NCBI RefSeq assembly: GCF_003610555.1
Contig: NZ_RAPQ01000008.1
Span: forward strand, 1,976,490 to 2,040,489
From: Marinifilum flexuosum
GTDB taxonomy: Bacteria; Bacteroidota; Bacteroidia; Bacteroidales; Marinifilaceae
DNA: 64,000 nt
Direction: 5' to 3'
The position numbers and the translations under genes were made by a program. Numbering within the stretch: the first letter of the stretch is position 1; each line of letters begins with the position of its first letter. The notes under the pieces were generated by a model. That model made no database searches, was not told the origin of the DNA, and saw only the letters and a program-made list of their open reading frames with translations. Positions 60,746 through 64,000 of the stretch are shown piece by piece.

Positions 60746-63700
60746 ATGATTAGAAGGTTGGCATTTCTAGTGTATTTTGTTCTGGTATTTGCATCAGGAT
60801 ATTCACAATATTTTATTACAGGGCAAGATCCTGCTTCTATCAAATGGAAACAGATTAATACCAAGGAATTTCAAATTATTTTCCCTCAAGAATCAGAAAA
60901 TAAGGCGCGATATGTGGCTGCTTTGTTTGAGGATTTGTTGCACAAAGGAGGGAAGAGTTTAAATCGGGTGCCAAAGAAATTTTCGGTGGTATTGCATACA
61001 CATTCAGCCAACTCTAATGGATTAGTGGCCTGGGCTCCTAAACGAATGGAGCTTTATACCACTTCGGCTCAGAATAATGATGCGCAAATTTGGTTGGACC
61101 ATTTGGCAACTCATGAGTTTCGCCATGTGGTTCAAATGGATAAAATAGAACAAGGATTTACAAGAGTATTGAATTATGTATTCGGGCAACAAGCTACTGC
61201 CGTAGTAGTAGGATTATATTTGCCACCATGGTTTATGGAAGGAGATGCTGTTTGTTTGGAGACCAGTATGAGTGAGTCGGGAAGAGGAAGGTTACCAGAA
61301 TTTGAACAGGAATTAAGAGCTCAATTGCTTGAAAAAGGTGAGTTTTCATACGATAAAGCAGTTAATGGTTCGTATAATGATTATGTGACCGACAGGTACA
61401 AATTGGGTTACCATTTGGTAGGTAAAGCAAGATCCAACTATGGTGATAAAATTTGGGATAATACTTTAACAAATGTGGCCCGACACCCATTGGGAATTGT
61501 GAGTTTTTCAAATGGAATAAAGAAAAGCTTATCTGAAAGTAGAAAACAGATTAAAATTGAACTTCAAAAGAAATATGGAAAAGCAGAAGATGTAGATTGG
61601 GAGAAAGTTCAAGGAGCAAAAAAGTATTCAGATGGGAAGCTATTGCTGTATTTCGATACCATGCAAGAGTTGCTTTGGGAGTGGAAGAAACAAGATGCAG
61701 AAACGGATAAATCAGCTTATCAGTTAGTGAGCGATAGAGAAAAATACTTTACCAGTAAAAGAATTCCACATGTAACAGAGCAAGGAGATTTAATCTATTT
61801 AAAGCACGGTTTATCGGATGCTTTGTGTTTTGAAAAGTTGGATGTCAAGGAAAAAACCACTAAGGTTTTGGTGCCGGGCTATTTGTCAAATATCGACTAT
61901 GATTATCGCAATGGATTCCTGGTGTGGGCAGAATCAAAACAGAACATTCGTTGGGAACATGCAGACAGGAGCATTTTGGTGACTTACGATATCAAATCAA
62001 ATGAGAGGAAGACGCACAACTACAAGAAGTCATTGTTTGCGCCATCATTTAAATTAGATGCAAGTGAGATCGTTGCTGTTGCGTCAGATCAGAAGGGAGA
62101 TAATAGTCTTGTGATAATTGATCATAAAACAGGATTAATCAAACAAAGAATTGCTGCGGGTAAGAATGAGTATTTTCAAACACCTCAATTTATGGATGAT
62201 GAGAATATTGTTCTGATTGTTTTGAATGATAAAGGGAAGCAGATTGTAAAATTGAACCTGAAATCTGAAGAAAGAGAAGAACTTTTGAGTTCTGGATATG
62301 CCAACATGTCGCGTCCGGTTCCTTACGGAGATTACTTGTATTTCAATGCTTCATTTACTGGCATCGATAATATTTTTGCTCTTGATTTAAATACAAAAAA
62401 AGTATACCAGGTAACGTCTTCAAGGTTTGGAGCCAGAGATGCACATGTTAATGCTGATAAGAATATGTATTATTCAGATTACACCTCAGATGGCTACCTT
62501 TTGGCAAAGGCAGTTATTGATACAGAAGAATGGAAGGAGTGGAAGGGCGATTATAATCAATACCCTTTGGCAGAACAACTATCCAATCAATTGGGAGAAA
62601 AGCTAAATGCTGATACTACCAATCTCGATCGATTCGAAGTAAGGAACTATTCGAAACTGGCCAATTTGTTCAGCTTTCATTCCTGGGCTCCAATGTTTGT
62701 TGATGGCATTGATGGTAAGGCAGATGTAGGGGTTTCCGTTGCCAGCCAGAACAAGTTGAGTACTTTACTAACTACAGTAGGTTACAAAAAGGAGGAAGGA
62801 TTTGATAATGGTCAGTTTTATGCCAATTTCTCTTACAGGGGATGGTTTCCTGTTATTGATTCTAAAATAACTGTTGGAGAGCAAAGGTATCAGTTCTGGA
62901 CTCGGCAAGACAGAATTGAACCTGAACAAAAGGATACAATTTTATTGAAACGTAGCCTAACATTATGGAATTGGGAGAATAGTATTAGTTTTCCATTTAA
63001 TTTGTCATCTGGCCAATACAATAGAAAGCTTATTCCAAAGGTAACCTACTTAATGACTCGCTTTGATAATATAAAATCTACAGCATTGGCAACTACGAAT
63101 CCATTAGGATTGGGAGAGTATAATCTGTTACAAGGAGATATTACACGACAAGTTATGGAATACCAATTGTTTGGATATAATATTGCCAAAACTGCACCAA
63201 GAGATGTACAATACCAATGGGCTCAAATATTCGAGTTGAACTACCGAGATACTCCCTGGGGCGATAGAGATCTTGGCAATACCTGGTCGGCTGAGGGGCA
63301 TTTGTATTTCCCGGGATTGAGAAGACATCATGGAATTAAATTCTATGGTGGGTATCAATACCGTTCGTTAAATGATATTCTCTATTCGAATATGATTAAA
63401 AGTCCTAGAGGGATGAGTGATTTATACGGAAAACAAATTGCAACTATAGGAGCAGATTATGCAATGCCTCTTTTTTATCCGGATTGGAATCTAGGTCCTT
63501 TGGCCTATTTTAAGCGCATTAAAATGAATGCCTTTGTGGATTATGGATACGAGAAAAGATACCTGGAAAATGAAGAAGGAGATATTTTCCCATTTAAAAG
63601 TGATTATTTCTCAGGAGGTATTGAGCTAAGATCCGACCTACATGTATTAAGGTTTTCAGCTCCGCTTGATTTAGGGGTTCGATTGGGTTACGAAAACCAA

Positions 63701-63754
63701 ACCAATAGCTTATTTGCCAATTTTTTGATTTCTTTTAATTTGGCCGCATATTAA
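60746..63754 (+). CDS. Large exported protein: HEFRH metallopeptidase-like domain, propeller and probable barrel
   Basis: A 1002-residue protein with a signal peptide (LAFLVYFVLVFASGYSQ). Residues about 30-230 look like a gluzincin peptidase: THEFRHVVQ (zinc motif H123-E124-H127) and PPWFMEGDAVCLET (third ligand E165), as in peptidase MA-like domains. Residues about 290-620 are TolB/WD-like beta strands (ILVTYDIKSNERKTHNY, SLVIIDHKTGLIKQRIAAG). The last 350 residues are aromatic-rich amphipathic strands ending ANFLISFNLAAY, as in an outer-membrane barrel. It may be a surface or periplasm-facing peptidase anchored by the barrel. Substrate unknown. Confidence 0.82.
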   Translation: MIRRLAFLVYFVLVFASGYSQYFITGQDPASIKWKQINTKEFQIIFPQESENKARYVAALFEDLLHKGGKSLNRVPKKFSVVLHTHSANSNGLVAWAPKRMELYTTSAQNNDAQIWLDHLATHEFRHVVQMDKIEQGFTRVLNYVFGQQATAVVVGLYLPPWFMEGDAVCLETSMSESGRGRLPEFEQELRAQLLEKGEFSYDKAVNGSYNDYVTDRYKLGYHLVGKARSNYGDKIWDNTLTNVARHPLGIVSFSNGIKKSLSESRKQIKIELQKKYGKAEDVDWEKVQGAKKYSDGKLLLYFDTMQELLWEWKKQDAETDKSAYQLVSDREKYFTSKRIPHVTEQGDLIYLKHGLSDALCFEKLDVKEKTTKVLVPGYLSNIDYDYRNGFLVWAESKQNIRWEHADRSILVTYDIKSNERKTHNYKKSLFAPSFKLDASEIVAVASDQKGDNSLVIIDHKTGLIKQRIAAGKNEYFQTPQFMDDENIVLIVLNDKGKQIVKLNLKSEEREELLSSGYANMSRPVPYGDYLYFNASFTGIDNIFALDLNTKKVYQVTSSRFGARDAHVNADKNMYYSDYTSDGYLLAKAVIDTEEWKEWKGDYNQYPLAEQLSNQLGEKLNADTTNLDRFEVRNYSKLANLFSFHSWAPMFVDGIDGKADVGVSVASQNKLSTLLTTVGYKKEEGFDNGQFYANFSYRGWFPVIDSKITVGEQRYQFWTRQDRIEPEQKDTILLKRSLTLWNWENSISFPFNLSSGQYNRKLIPKVTYLMTRFDNIKSTALATTNPLGLGEYNLLQGDITRQVMEYQLFGYNIAKTAPRDVQYQWAQIFELNYRDTPWGDRDLGNTWSAEGHLYFPGLRRHHGIKFYGGYQYRSLNDILYSNMIKSPRGMSDLYGKQIATIGADYAMPLFYPDWNLGPLAYFKRIKMNAFVDYGYEKRYLENEEGDIFPFKSDYFSGGIELRSDLHVLRFSAPLDLGVRLGYENQTNSLFANFLISFNLAAY

Positions 63755-63771
63755 ACTTGCATCACATTATT

Positions 63772-63808
63772 AAAAAGCCACAAATTCGATAAGAGTTTGT
63801 GGTTTTTT
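63772..63808 (+). terminator. Terminator of the exported HEFRH protein gene
   Basis: AAAAAGCCACAAA and TTTGTGGTTTTTT pair perfectly around an 11-base loop, 17 bases after the stop. The rest of the window to 64000 shows no supported gene. Confidence 0.9.
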
Positions 63809-64000
63809 GATGCGATATGATCTTGTAGGACGAACTTACAGAAAAGAGCGAATGAATTAATAGGCTCTATTTGTAAAATGCTTGCTGATCAAAAATTAAG
63901 GATGAGGTTTGACATTCAGCTACAGGAAAATAAAACTTTACCCTTTTTGCTTTTAATATCAGTGTGAAACGCAATTTGCCTTTTACCATATCGTTTGGTG

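Noticed and set aside
63916-63999. Minus-strand frame entering from the right edge (about 27 residues, ending ...KVLFSCS)
   Set aside because: It could be the tail of a gene beyond the window, but it is too short to support.

Overview
The window is AT-rich chromosomal DNA from a member of the Bacteroidota. The signs are the gene families (Wzi-type capsule protein, DUF3857 proteins, NMT1-type hybrid sensor kinases, CarboxypepD_reg domain, bifunctional HisB and HisIE), the near absence of Shine-Dalgarno sequences, and a -33 TTTG / -7 TAnnTTTG promoter before the his operon. A free-living marine Marinilabiliales-type organism is my best guess from overall resemblance only. No tRNA, rRNA, CRISPR array, integrase, intact insertion sequence or prophage gene was seen.

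Region 1 (1-14.6 kb, all +) is a tightly packed O-antigen or capsule cluster. It holds a pyruvyltransferase cut by the left edge, a GT2, a Wzy-like polymerase, three GT4 enzymes and a UDP-GlcNAc 4,6-dehydratase / 2-epimerase / RmlD-like reductase set that fits UDP-L-QuiNAc (or L-FucNAc) synthesis. Then come a second SDR paired with a small PglC-type initiating phosphoglycosyl transferase, a PIG-L deacetylase, a formyltransferase-like protein, a WbuC cupin and a mannose-1-phosphate guanylyltransferase that carries an in-frame insert resembling intergenic repeat DNA.

Region 2 (14.6-22.1 kb) is gene-poor. Two mosaic islands of short interspersed repeats (five copies of a 140-bp structured element, CTCCTTT tracts, ATTCGACT octamers and a phrase-like repeat) surround a CarboxypepD_reg protein, a 21-bp-period minisatellite, a 45-residue small gene with its own promoter and terminator, a response regulator fused to a degenerate kinase that lacks the phospho-acceptor histidine, and a four-helix-bundle (S23) protein.

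Region 3 (22.1-28.4 kb, -) holds two DUF3857/transglutaminase paralogues (one apparently catalytically dead), an HD-domain protein, a DUF2461 protein and an exported DsrE-like protein. Region 4 (28.6-35.0 kb, +) is a five-gene operon: a membrane-anchored protein of unknown function, a TPR plus YaiO-type barrel, a CotH-like kinase, a HEAT-repeat membrane protein and a QxxRW processive GT2 synthase. It looks like a synthase-dependent exopolysaccharide system resembling Pga but with a CotH kinase, and is the best candidate for an undescribed system here. A 1001-residue hybrid sensor kinase converges on it.

Region 5 (38-48.6 kb) has a DUF3332 protein, amt and a PII gene (-), then a complete his operon (hisG-D-C-B-H-A-F-IE, +) preceded by a classical attenuator whose leader peptide contains HHRHHH. 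Region 6 (48.6-64 kb) has a second binding-protein-domain sensor kinase, a nitroreductase, a CBM9-like protein, a lipoprotein gamma-glutamyltransferase, a small HTH protein with five upstream 21-bp repeats, and a Nudix / Wzi / CDP-glycerol-transferase-like / WaaP-like kinase surface-polymer cluster. It ends with an IspD/TarI-type cytidylyltransferase, map, and a large secreted protein with a HEFRH metallopeptidase motif, a propeller and a probable barrel.
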